Origin: Syntrophothermus sp. DTU052
Lineage (GTDB): Bacteria > Bacillota > Syntrophomonadia > Syntrophomonadales > DTU052
DNA length: 60,800 nucleotides
Assembly: GCA_001512495.1 (NCBI GenBank)
Contig: LFRU01000036.1
Coordinates: forward strand, 1-60,800
Direction of reading: 5' to 3'
Of this stretch, positions 30,816 through 38,389 are shown one piece after another. The position numbers were made by a program, and so were the translations under genes. How positions within the stretch are numbered: the first letter of the stretch is position 1; every line of letters starts with the position of its first letter. Under the pieces are notes generated by a model. It was not told where the DNA came from. It was given only the letters and a program-made list of their open reading frames with translations, and did no database searches.

Positions 30816-31139
30816 TAGCATAGAGAGACGTGAAACAGAGGTTATGGGATTCATAACCAGACTAAGGATCGCTGCGGTGTGATTAATTGCTCACATCTCA
30901 GCGGTGAAAGGCATTAATGGTCAAATGCGGCCAACTAATTCGGTTCATAGAACCGGTTGTTTGTTCCCCACACTCGCTTGAACAGACACAGTTAAGGCTT
31001 GCCTCATCAGTTCGGACCCCGGTTGCATTTTATGTCACAGAATAACATGGTATAATTCCCCTAATAGCCGGAGGTTTAAGCTCTATCCGGGCCGGAATGA
31101 TTCGGGCCGGTTAATGAACCGCCATTTTCAGGAGAGAGT
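30816..31139. other. Non-coding gap before cvpA
   Basis: This 324-bp gap has no supported gene. It holds a 7-bp hairpin GGTTATG/CATAACC near 30840-30858, a longer imperfect hairpin near 30870-30904 (CGCTG...CAGCG outer arms) that may end the upstream transcript, and a TATAAT at 31051-31056 suitable as a -10 for the cvpA operon, without a clear -35. Confidence 0.45.
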
Positions 31140-31790
31140 ATGCAGACCCTTGTTTTGGACTGTATTCTGGTGGTCCTGGTTCTTTACGGGTTTTTGGTGG
31201 GTTTTCGCCGGGGCCTAATCGCCAGTATTGGAAGCATAGCCTCGTTGGTTCTGGGGATTGGGGCCGCCATACTGTACTGGGAACCGGTTACCGACTACCT
31301 TCAGAACAACTACTCACTGATTACTTATGTGGCTCAATTCCTGGCTGAACAACTGCCAATGCCTGTATTCGACAACCCGCAGGGTATGGTTTCTACTCTT
31401 TTAAGTTCCGGTCTTTACGCCTATCAGGGCTTGATATACCATATTGCCCGTCTGATAGTAGCTGCGCTGGTGTTCATACTGCTCCTGTTCCTGGTTTCAC
31501 GGCTGTTGGCTCTGGTATGGCACCTCCTGAGCATGGTTTTTGGCTGGGGGATACTGGGAGCAGGCAACCGCATGGGAGGAGCAGCTTTTGAAGCCTTGAA
31601 AATAGTTCTGCTGCTTTCAATTCTTGCCGGCCTGGCCTTACCCCTAATCCGTTCCCTGGCCGATACCGGGTTTCCTCTGGCTGTGGATATGATTAACTAC
31701 CTTGATGAATCCTTGATAATTCCTTATCTGGAAGGCATATTTGAATTTATGGGCAGAATAATAGGTGTCCAATCGGAACCGTTAGCATAA
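31140..31790 (+). CDS. CvpA family membrane protein
   Basis: A 216-residue membrane protein with four to five hydrophobic segments. The family opening is LDCILVVLVLYGFLVGFRRGLIASIGSIASLVLGI, cut here into its first helices and the FRRG turn. CvpA-family proteins are linked to colicin V production in E. coli and, in Firmicutes, are general envelope proteins of unclear role. ATG 31140 follows AGGAGAG. The M18 peptidase gene starts 14 bp downstream. Confidence 0.8.
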   Translation: MQTLVLDCILVVLVLYGFLVGFRRGLIASIGSIASLVLGIGAAILYWEPVTDYLQNNYSLITYVAQFLAEQLPMPVFDNPQGMVSTLLSSGLYAYQGLIYHIARLIVAALVFILLLFLVSRLLALVWHLLSMVFGWGILGAGNRMGGAAFEALKIVLLLSILAGLALPLIRSLADTGFPLAVDMINYLDESLIIPYLEGIFEFMGRIIGVQSEPLA

Positions 31791-31804
31791 AGGAGGTATT
31801 TTAC

Positions 31805-33181
31805 GTGGAAAGAGAAAGAAATGCGTGGTTGATGGCTTCGGAAAGCGAGAGGCAAGAGATAGAAGCTCTGGGACGAAAGTATATCAGATTCCTGAACCGG
31901 GCCAAGACGGAGCGGGAGACAGTGTCATACTTGAAGGAAGAGTTGCAGGAGAACAACTTTGTAGACCTCAAGGACCTGAATGAACTGCGACCCGGACAGC
32001 GGGTGTTCATTGACCATAAAGGTAAGGCGGCTGTGGCGGCGGTAATCGGGGAAAAACCGTTTATTGAAGGGTTTAACATTGTCGCCTCCCATACTGATAC
32101 CCCGCGACTGGACCTTAAGCCGGCTCCCCTGTACGAGGATGCAGGTTTGGCTCTTTTTAAGACCCACTACTACGGAGGCATTAAAAAATATCAGTGGACG
32201 GCTCTGCCCCTTTCCATGCACGGCATAGCAGTTAAGAAGAGCGGGGAGAAGATTGAGATTAGTATCGGGGAAGAGGAGGATGACCCGGTATTCACGATAA
32301 CCGATCTGCTTATCCACCTGGCCAAGGATCAAATGGAAAAAAAGATGAGTGAAGCGATTACCGGCGAGGACCTGAATATCCTGGTGGGGAGCCTTCCTCT
32401 GGAATCCGGTCCGGAAAAGGACAAGATAAAAGCGGCGATTAGAAAGATTTTGCAGGAGAAATACAATATTGAGGATGACGATTTCTCCAGCGCCGAGATT
32501 CAGATGGTACCGGCGATGAAGGCCCGGGAGATTGGGTTTGACCGCAGCCTCATTGGGGGTTACGGTCAGGATGACCGGGTTTGTGTATTTACCTCTTTCC
32601 GTGCGCTGCTGGAGGTTAACGCACCCTCCCGTACAGCTGTTTGCGTTTTTGCCGACAAAGAGGAGATTGGCAGCGTTGGCAACACGGGACTGCGTTCCTT
32701 TCTGCTGGAGAATGTTATCATTGACCTGATGAACAAGAACGGCCATGCTGAATACTATCAGGTTATGCAAGCCTTGCGAAGTTCTTATGCGCTGTCGGCT
32801 GATGTGAATGGGGCTCTGGACCCCAATCATGAAGGGGCTTTTGACAAGAGGAACTCCTCTTTTATTGGCCGGGGAGTAGCCCTGACCAAGTATACCGGAT
32901 CCAGGGGCAAAGTGGAGTCCAACGATGCCAATCCTGAATACCTGGCCCGGATCCGCAGGCTTTTTGATGACCACGGCGTTGCCTGGCAGGTTGGGGAATT
33001 GGGTAAAGTTGACCAGGGCGGCGGCGGTACTGTGGCCTACCTGCTGTCCCGATATGGGATGGAGGTTGTGGACTGCGGAGTAGCATTGTTGGGGATGCAT
33101 TCGCCTTTCGAGGTGGCAGCCAAATCCGATATTTACGCGGCCTACAAGGCTTACAAAGTATTTATGCAGGATTTCAAATAG
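31805..33181 (+). CDS. M18 family aminopeptidase
   Basis: Cytosolic metallo-aminopeptidase of 458 residues, family M18 (aspartyl aminopeptidase-like). Metal-binding segments are ASHTDTPRLDLKP, GYGQDDRVCVF, ADKEEIGSVGNTG and GVALLGMHSPFEV near the end. The GTG at 31805 follows AAGGAGG. A 443-codon frame on the opposite strand is a shadow. It lies 16 bp upstream of selD, so the two genes are likely cotranscribed. Confidence 0.94.
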   Translation: MERERNAWLMASESERQEIEALGRKYIRFLNRAKTERETVSYLKEELQENNFVDLKDLNELRPGQRVFIDHKGKAAVAAVIGEKPFIEGFNIVASHTDTPRLDLKPAPLYEDAGLALFKTHYYGGIKKYQWTALPLSMHGIAVKKSGEKIEISIGEEEDDPVFTITDLLIHLAKDQMEKKMSEAITGEDLNILVGSLPLESGPEKDKIKAAIRKILQEKYNIEDDDFSSAEIQMVPAMKAREIGFDRSLIGGYGQDDRVCVFTSFRALLEVNAPSRTAVCVFADKEEIGSVGNTGLRSFLLENVIIDLMNKNGHAEYYQVMQALRSSYALSADVNGALDPNHEGAFDKRNSSFIGRGVALTKYTGSRGKVESNDANPEYLARIRRLFDDHGVAWQVGELGKVDQGGGGTVAYLLSRYGMEVVDCGVALLGMHSPFEVAAKSDIYAAYKAYKVFMQDFK

Positions 33182-33197
33182 AAAAGGGGGGAGTACG

Positions 33198-34250
33198 GTG
33201 GCTGGGGAGCAGTTGAAGCTGACCCAAATGGTCAGGGCTTCCGGTTGAGCGGCCAAACTGGGTCCGGGGACCCTGAGCCAGGTATTAAATGCAATAGAAC
33301 TGCGTCCAGACCCCAGGCTGTTGGTAGGGTTTGAGGGTGCCGACGACGCAGGAGTTTTTATGCTGTCGGAACAGACGGCCCTGATTCAAACTATCGATTT
33401 CTTTACCCCCATGGTGGATGATCCTTATCTGTTTGGACAGATTGCTGCGGCCAACGCCTTAAGCGACGTATACGCTATGGGAGGGGAGCCGTTGACCGCT
33501 ATGAATATTGTATGCTTTCCGGATTGTCTCGATATTTCCATCCTCCAAGCGATAATTAAAGGAGGGGTTTCGAAGATCGAGGAAGCCGGTGCAGTGCTGG
33601 TCGGGGGCCACTCGGTGGATGATCAGGAGCCCAAATACGGCCTGTCTGTTACCGGGGTCATCGACCCCCGCAAGGTGGTATCCAACCAGGGGGCCAGGGT
33701 CGGCGATTGCCTGTATATTACCAAGCCCCTGGGAACCGGTATAGTTACCACCGCCATCAAAGGGGAAATGGCGACAGCCCAAACGGTGCGAGAGGCGGTT
33801 CGTTCGATGAGCACACTGAATAAAGCCGCCCGGGAGGTTATGATGGAAGTCGGAGTAAACGCGGCCACCGACATAACCGGGTTCGGCCTGCTCGGCCATA
33901 CCATGGAAATGGCGGTGGGCAGCCGGGTGCAGATTGAACTGTGGGCAGACCGCCTGCCGCTGCTGAAGGGGGTGGAGGAGCTGGCAGCCATGGGACTTAT
34001 TCCGGCCGGGACTTATGCCAACCGGGATTACCTGCAGGGACGGGTTGAGGTGGCAAAAGAGGTCGACAATACCCGTCTGGATATCATGTATACCCCGGAG
34101 ACCTCCGGAGGTCTTTTACTGGCCGTTGATGCCGCCAGAAGACATAAATTGGAGCAACTGGCCCGCAGCAGGTCGGTTGGGCTCACTATGATCGGTCGAG
34201 TGCTGAGCGGCGGCACTGGATACATCAAAGTATCAAGGGGTGAAAAGTAA
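33198..34250 (+). CDS. selD: Selenophosphate synthetase SelD, selenocysteine-containing
   Basis: SelD makes selenophosphate from selenide and ATP for SelA. From GTG 33198 (after GGGGGA) the frame reads MAGEQLKLTQMVRASG, a TGA codon at 33246-33248, then AAKLGPGTLSQVL. Sec or Cys belongs at exactly this position (residue 17). Downstream come the metal and ATP segments GFEGADDAGV and GGHSVDDQEPKYGL. With Sec the product is 350 residues, full family length; ignoring it loses the catalytic N-terminus. It is 16 bp after the peptidase gene and overlaps yedF by one base. Confidence 0.95.
33246..33279 (+). promoter_or_regulatory. Bacterial SECIS element of selD
   Basis: Directly after the in-frame TGA (33246-33248), GGGTC (33260-33264) pairs with GACCC (33269-33273) around a CGGG loop, with an outer GGC/GCC pair (33251-33253, 33277-33279). 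The apical loop lies about 16 nt after TGA, the geometry SelB needs. Folding was judged by eye. Confidence 0.7.
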
Positions 34251-34819
34251 TGCAGAGCCACGTTGATGCCCGCGGGCTCTCCTGCCCTCAACCGGTAATT
34301 CTCACCAGGAAAGCCCTGGAAGCCGGAGGGCCGGTTACCGCCGTGGTGGATAATGAAACAGCGGTGGAGAATATCAGCCGTTTAGCCCAGGGTATGGGCT
34401 ACGATGTTGAAGTGGAACAGCATGGTAATGACTATCATATTCATATTGAAAAAAGCGCCGGCCGGCCGGACCAGGAAAAATACAATCAGGGAGTTATTCT
34501 TGTTACCGGGCAGTATATGGGACGCGGAGACGATGCATTGGGTAAGGTCCTGATGAAGAGTTTTCTTTATACCCTGACCCAGATGAAGGATACGGTAACA
34601 ACAATTATTTTCATTAACAGCGGGGTAACTCTAACTTCGCAGGGTTCCGAGGTCCTGGATCACCTTTTGGAATTGGAGCAGGCGGGGGTGGAGATATTGT
34701 CCTGCGGGACCTGTCTTGATTTCTACCAGCTAAAAAACAAACTCCTGGTCGGTCAGGTTACCAATATGTATTCCATCGTAGAACGGGTGGCGGCCGCCGA
34801 CAAAGTGATAACTGTTTAA
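34250..34819 (+). CDS. yedF: Selenium metabolism protein YedF
   Basis: A 189-residue protein with an N-terminal TusA/SirA-like domain (VDARGLSCPQPVILTRKAL, with the CP motif cysteine) and a C-terminal DsrE-like domain (TTIIFINSGV, VEILSCGTCLDFY). This pair defines the YedF family associated with selD. The role is probably handling selenium or sulfur as a persulfide/selenide carrier. The ATG overlaps the selD stop. Confidence 0.92.
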   Translation: MQSHVDARGLSCPQPVILTRKALEAGGPVTAVVDNETAVENISRLAQGMGYDVEVEQHGNDYHIHIEKSAGRPDQEKYNQGVILVTGQYMGRGDDALGKVLMKSFLYTLTQMKDTVTTIIFINSGVTLTSQGSEVLDHLLELEQAGVEILSCGTCLDFYQLKNKLLVGQVTNMYSIVERVAAADKVITV

Positions 34820-34891
34820 CGGCACCGTTCTTGTATCCGGGAGGAAATGAATTATTATCGGGCTGTGGGCTGTATGTGAGGAGGAAACGAG

Positions 34892-35092
34892 GTGGAGATA
34901 AAAAAGTTCAATCTGGGCGATACAGTCAGGATGAAAAAAAAGCACCCGTGTGGCAGTTGGGAGTGGGTGGTAACCAGGATGGGGGCTGACATAAAGATCC
35001 GGTGCTGTGGTTGCGGACACCACGTAATGATGCCGCGTTCGCGATTTGAGAAGAGTATGACCCGGGTGGTCAATAACAGCCCGGACGGTTAA
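34892..35092 (+). CDS. DUF951 family protein
   Basis: A small basic protein of 66 residues matching DUF951: FNLGDTVRMKKKHPCGSWEW, then IKIRCCGCGHHVMMPRSRFEK. The cysteines suggest metal binding. The family commonly sits next to rpsF in Firmicutes, as here. GTG 34892 follows GAGGAGG. Function unknown. Confidence 0.88.
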   Translation: MEIKKFNLGDTVRMKKKHPCGSWEWVVTRMGADIKIRCCGCGHHVMMPRSRFEKSMTRVVNNSPDG

Positions 35093-35153
35093 CAAAATAA
35101 CGGTTAAGCGACATATAATTATTACAGGAGATCCTTGGGGGAGGAGAGGTGCT

Positions 35154-35369
35154 GTGACCGTCAGGGACGTTACCGACCACAGATTTCGGGAAGGGGACCT
35201 GGTTAAAGTAGCATCCCTGAATGACAAGTTGATGTTCTGCATTATTGGATTCAAAACTACCGCGAAAGGCGATAAGATAGCTATATTAAAAGGTCTTTAT
35301 AACCAGGACCTTATTATTGAAAAGCCGATAACCGACTTAACCAACCTGTTGATAAGAGGACAACTGTAA
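35154..35369 (+). CDS. Small hypothetical protein
   Basis: A 71-residue protein I do not recognise. It starts with GTG at 35154 after GGGGGAGGAGAGG, a strong ribosome site. The sequence is mixed alpha/beta in character (FREGDLVKVASLNDKLMFCIIG) without signal peptide, membrane segment or metal motif, and a KOW/SH3-like small barrel is a possibility. It sits between DUF951 and the rpsF promoter. Confidence 0.65.
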   Translation: MTVRDVTDHRFREGDLVKVASLNDKLMFCIIGFKTTAKGDKIAILKGLYNQDLIIEKPITDLTNLLIRGQL

Positions 35370-35371
35370 GC

Positions 35372-35400
35372 TTGCCAATTAATAGAGCGATTGTTATACT
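35372..35400 (+). promoter_or_regulatory. Promoter of rpsF-ssb-rpsR
   Basis: TTGCCA (35372-35377) and TATACT (35395-35400) with 17-bp spacing form a good sigma-A promoter about 60 bp upstream of rpsF. Confidence 0.8.
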
Positions 35401-35410
35401 GAAAAAGTAT

Positions 35411-35449
35411 CCCTGCTCCAGGTGCTGCCTGGGGCCTTAGTCCGTAGGG
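35411..35449 (+). promoter_or_regulatory. Probable S6:S18 ribosomal leader
   Basis: The rpsF leader can fold with an outer CCCT/AGGG pair and an inner CCAGG-TGCTG-CCTGG hairpin, leaving an exposed CCG (35442-35444) beside the stem. A CCG next to a hairpin ahead of rpsF is the known S6:S18-binding motif that lets the complex repress its own operon. Identified by layout, not by a covariance search. Confidence 0.55.
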
Positions 35450-35462
35450 AGGAGGTGACAAG

Positions 35463-35750
35463 ATGCGTTCATACGAGATGATGTTCATCTTGAGTCCCGA
35501 GTTGGCCTCCGAGGAGGTGGAGGCAGCCAAAAGCAAGGTTGCCGATATTATTGCTCAAACCGAAGGTGAACTGGTGGACTGTGACGTATGGGGCAGGAGA
35601 AGACTTGCTTATGAGATCAAGGATTTCCGAGAAGGTCTTTATATGCTGACCCATTTCAAGGGGACTGCTGAGACTGTAAATGAGTTGGACAGGGTGTTGA
35701 AGATAAGTGACGGTTTCCTGCGCCACATGATCGTTCGCAAGGAAGAATAG
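35463..35750 (+). CDS. rpsF: 30S ribosomal protein S6
   Basis: Component of the small ribosomal subunit that binds S18 on 16S rRNA. The 95 residues begin MRSYEMMFILSPEL and contain VWGRRRLAYEIKDFREGLYM, the S6 signature. ATG 35463 follows GGAGGAGGTGA. It is first in rpsF-ssb-rpsR, behind its own promoter and leader. Confidence 0.97.
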   Translation: MRSYEMMFILSPELASEEVEAAKSKVADIIAQTEGELVDCDVWGRRRLAYEIKDFREGLYMLTHFKGTAETVNELDRVLKISDGFLRHMIVRKEE

Positions 35751-35761
35751 GGGGGGACAGG

Positions 35762-36193
35762 ATGATTAATCGGGTTATCTTGATTGGACGCCTTACCAGA
35801 GATCCTGAACTGAGGTATACTGCCAATGGGATTGGAGTATGCACCTTCAGTATTGCCGTTAACCGACCCTATACCAATCAAGCGGGCGAAAGGCCAGTAG
35901 ATTTTATCGACATTGTTGCCTGGAGACAGTTGGCGGAAACTGTCGCTACTTATATGACCAAAGGCCGTCTGGTCGCAGTGGAAGGTCGACTTCAGACCAG
36001 AACCTATGAAAACCAGGAGGGCCAGAAACGAAAAGCAGTTGAGGTGCTTGCTGATACCGTTAGATTTCTGGACAGAGCTCCCAGCACCGGAGGGGCCGAG
36101 CGAACTCAGGGAAGTGACGACTGGGATTCGCTGGGCCGGGAAGTCGATCCCGGTGGAGTGGATTTGGCAGAAGATGATGACATACCGTTCTAA
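35762..36193 (+). CDS. ssb: Single-stranded DNA-binding protein
   Basis: Binds single-stranded DNA during replication and repair. The 143 residues begin MINRVILIGRLTRDPELRYT and include FIDIVAWRQLAETVATYMTKG from the OB fold. The acidic C-terminal tail ends DLAEDDDIPF, the tip that recruits partner proteins. Between rpsF and rpsR, the standard order. Confidence 0.97.
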   Translation: MINRVILIGRLTRDPELRYTANGIGVCTFSIAVNRPYTNQAGERPVDFIDIVAWRQLAETVATYMTKGRLVAVEGRLQTRTYENQEGQKRKAVEVLADTVRFLDRAPSTGGAERTQGSDDWDSLGREVDPGGVDLAEDDDIPF

Positions 36194-36205
36194 GGAGGTG
36201 TAAGG

Positions 36206-36430
36206 TTGAAAAAAGAACGCAAGAAAAAAAGACGCCCGTGCAATTTTTGCACGGAGAAGATAGAGTACATTGATTACAAAGACGTACCCCGCTTACGCAG
36301 GTACATTACTGAAAAAGGAAAGATTTTGCCGCGAAGGATTACCGGAAACTGCGCGCATCACCAGAGGCAGATCACGACGGCCATTAAAAGAGCACGAAAT
36401 ATCGCACTGCTTCCCTTTACATCAGAATAA
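36206..36430 (+). CDS. rpsR: 30S ribosomal protein S18
   Basis: Small-subunit protein of 74 residues. [20 protein letters not shown] and [16 protein letters not shown] match S18. The CxxC together with the later Cys and His suggests the zinc-binding (C+) form. The TTG start at 36206 follows TAAGGAGGTG. A hairpin follows at 36438-36466. Confidence 0.96.
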   Translation: MKKERKKKRRPCNFCTEKIEYIDYKDVPRLRRYITEKGKILPRRITGNCAHHQRQITTAIKRARNIALLPFTSE

Positions 36431-36437
36431 TCAGGAA

Positions 36438-36466
36438 AAACCGCAGGGTCGAGGATCTTGCGGTTT
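36438..36466 (+). terminator. Hairpin after rpsR
   Basis: AAACCGCA (36438-36445) pairs with TGCGGTTT (36459-36466) around a 13-nt loop, 8 bp after the rpsR stop. The following T run is short. Confidence 0.6.
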
Positions 36467-36550
36467 ATGTTGTCAGGGATTGGTAATAACACCGTGTTCA
36501 GAAGGAAAACCTCCCGATGTTAGAGAAATAAGAGGGGACGTCTTACGGGG

Positions 36551-36874
36551 GTGGGTATTCTGAACTCGAAAACCCAGGTGGATATTGCGAAGAATTTAAG
36601 AACCATCGAGTGGCTGAAAGCAGAGCTGGTTGAATCCGTAGCGGCTTTATTAAAAAGCCTGCTCAAGGCGGGCGATGAAGCCATCAGTGATTGCCTGGCC
36701 ACCATAATGATTACTACTTACATATTGGGGAAAAGGGTGGGAGTAAATTTCCAGTATATTGATTTTAAGGTGGAGAGTACGCTCAAACTAAGTATTAACG
36801 AAGCACATGAAGTTGAAAAGTGGTACGGGGATCTTTCGGCTTTGTTGGCTTATTTGGAGAGCAAGAAGAAGTGA
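36551..36874 (+). CDS. MazG-like family protein
   Basis: A 107-residue helical protein resembling the short MazG-like family that accompanies rpsR in Clostridia. The opening is LRTIEWLKAELVESVAALLK, followed by GDEAISDCLATIMITTYILG, echoing the Glu/Asp-bearing helices of the MazG nucleotide pyrophosphatase fold. Whether it hydrolyses NTPs is untested in the family as far as I know. GTG 36551 is preceded by a weak ribosome site. Its TGA overlaps the yybS start. Confidence 0.75.
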   Translation: MGILNSKTQVDIAKNLRTIEWLKAELVESVAALLKSLLKAGDEAISDCLATIMITTYILGKRVGVNFQYIDFKVESTLKLSINEAHEVEKWYGDLSALLAYLESKKK

Positions 36875-37833
36875 ACCGCATCTTTGAGATTTTGCTTTTG
36901 GTGGCTGCTCTGAGCATTGGGATCGGTTTGAAGTTTGCATCCCCGTGGAGCGGCCTGTGTAGTATATTGGCGATATCGGTTTTAACACTTTCCGGCAGGC
37001 GAGGACCCGGATTTCTGTTAGTAATAACCCTGATTATTAGTGCCACCGCGGTACTGGCACTTAAAACAGAAGCCTCAGGTTTTATTCTACTGTCGGTAAT
37101 TCCAGGTTGTACGGCGGGTTATTTAGTTACTCGCTATTTTTCATTGGGTAAAGTGTTGGTCGCCAGTTTTTCTGCCGGGGTGATCGGGTTTGGCCTGTTC
37201 TGGCTGCATCAGCTTTATCTCCAGGCCGGTCATTTAGGCATGCATTTTATTGAGACCTCGTTTGTCGATTACTTCAATTACATCTTCCTGCCCACTTTGG
37301 AGGCTTCTGGACTGGGTGAATACTATGAGGCCCAGGGGCTTACTAAACCCGTCCTCAAGGAGTATTTTAACGGCTTCCTGCAGAGCCTGGCACGGCTGCG
37401 CCCGGGTTTGTATATCTTTGAGGAGTGGGCAAGGATACTATTGGGGATCGTAATTGGTAAGCTTGTTCTCAAGCACCGTGAATTGCTGCCAAATCCGCCG
37501 TTCAGTATGCAGCGCATGGCCTGGGAGCTTGATTGGGTTATAATTGCCGGCCTGGTCTTCTGGCTGGTGGGCGATCACTGGAACCAGGATCTGCTCAACC
37601 AGATAGGAGCCAACCTGATTTTCTTAATGACTCCAATTGCCTTTTATTTTGGCCTGAGCCTGGTATTCTATATTATCAAGAACTGGCGTCCCCGGCCCTG
37701 GTGGTTGGTGATTATGGCGGTGGTGATTATATTTCTTCCCACCCAGGCGTGCCTGTTCATAACTGTATTAGGTGTCTTTGATCCCTTGATAGATTATCGA
37801 AATCTGGATGGAAAAAGGGGGAGTCCGACATGA
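36871..37833 (+). CDS. YybS family membrane protein (DUF2232)
   Basis: An integral membrane protein of 320 residues with about eight hydrophobic segments, matching the DUF2232/YybS family in size and location just upstream of rplI. The GTG at 36871 overlaps the preceding stop as GTGA and gives MNRIFEILLLVAALSIGIGL; an earlier in-frame start lies inside the MazG-like gene. Function unknown; the fold resembles small-molecule transporter S-components. It overlaps rplI by 4 bp. Confidence 0.85.
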   Translation: MNRIFEILLLVAALSIGIGLKFASPWSGLCSILAISVLTLSGRRGPGFLLVITLIISATAVLALKTEASGFILLSVIPGCTAGYLVTRYFSLGKVLVASFSAGVIGFGLFWLHQLYLQAGHLGMHFIETSFVDYFNYIFLPTLEASGLGEYYEAQGLTKPVLKEYFNGFLQSLARLRPGLYIFEEWARILLGIVIGKLVLKHRELLPNPPFSMQRMAWELDWVIIAGLVFWLVGDHWNQDLLNQIGANLIFLMTPIAFYFGLSLVFYIIKNWRPRPWWLVIMAVVIIFLPTQACLFITVLGVFDPLIDYRNLDGKRGSPT

Positions 37834-38276
37834 AAGTTATCCTCACGACTGATGTACCAAAGCTGGGGAAACAGGGTGATGTGGTACAGGTATCGGATGG
37901 TTATGCCCGCAACTTTTTGCTTCCCAGGAATATGGCGATAGAAGCCTCAGCTTCTCGTTTACAAGAACTCGAGCAAAAACACCGGCAGTTGGAAAAAAAG
38001 AAAAAAAAGGAAGAGCAGACAGCCCAGATGGTTAAGGAACAGATTGACGGACAGACGGTTGTGGTTAAGGCCAGGTGCGGCGAAAGCGGAAAACTATTTG
38101 GCGCCGTTACCTCCAAGGAGATTGCTGATGCCATAAAAACCCGGTATAAGGTGGATATTGATAAAAAGCGCATCGAAATCAAGGAACCAATCAAGCAGCT
38201 GGGTGAATACCCGGTGCGGATAAGGTTGCACCAGAAAGCCATAGCCGATGTAAAAGTAAGGGTGGATGAGGAATAA
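37830..38276 (+). CDS. rplI: 50S ribosomal protein L9
   Basis: Large-subunit protein of 148 residues: an N-terminal RNA-binding domain (GDVVQVSDGYARNFLLPRNM), a long charged connecting helix rich in Lys/Glu, and a C-terminal domain with LFGAVTSKEIADAI. ATG 37830 overlaps the yybS stop. The replicative helicase gene dnaB, commonly next, is absent; purA follows. Confidence 0.97.
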   Translation: MKVILTTDVPKLGKQGDVVQVSDGYARNFLLPRNMAIEASASRLQELEQKHRQLEKKKKKEEQTAQMVKEQIDGQTVVVKARCGESGKLFGAVTSKEIADAIKTRYKVDIDKKRIEIKEPIKQLGEYPVRIRLHQKAIADVKVRVDEE

Positions 38277-38317
38277 GACGCGGTGAGTCCCAATATGGCG
38301 GCGGAATAGCGGCTTCG

Positions 38318-38347
38318 TTGACTTTAGCCGACTAAAATTGATAAGAT
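38318..38347 (+). promoter_or_regulatory. Possible promoter of purA
   Basis: TTGACT (38318-38323) and TAAGAT (38342-38347) with 18-bp spacing lie about 42 bp upstream of purA. The -10 matches the consensus at only four positions. Confidence 0.5.
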
Positions 38348-38389
38348 TAGGAATGACTTCGGTCTAGGCCATCCGCAGGAGGTGGATCA

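Noticed and set aside
31925-33256. 443-codon open frame on the minus strand
   Set aside because: It is antisense to the M18 aminopeptidase, which has intact metal motifs; the antisense protein is of unnatural composition and lacks a ribosome site.
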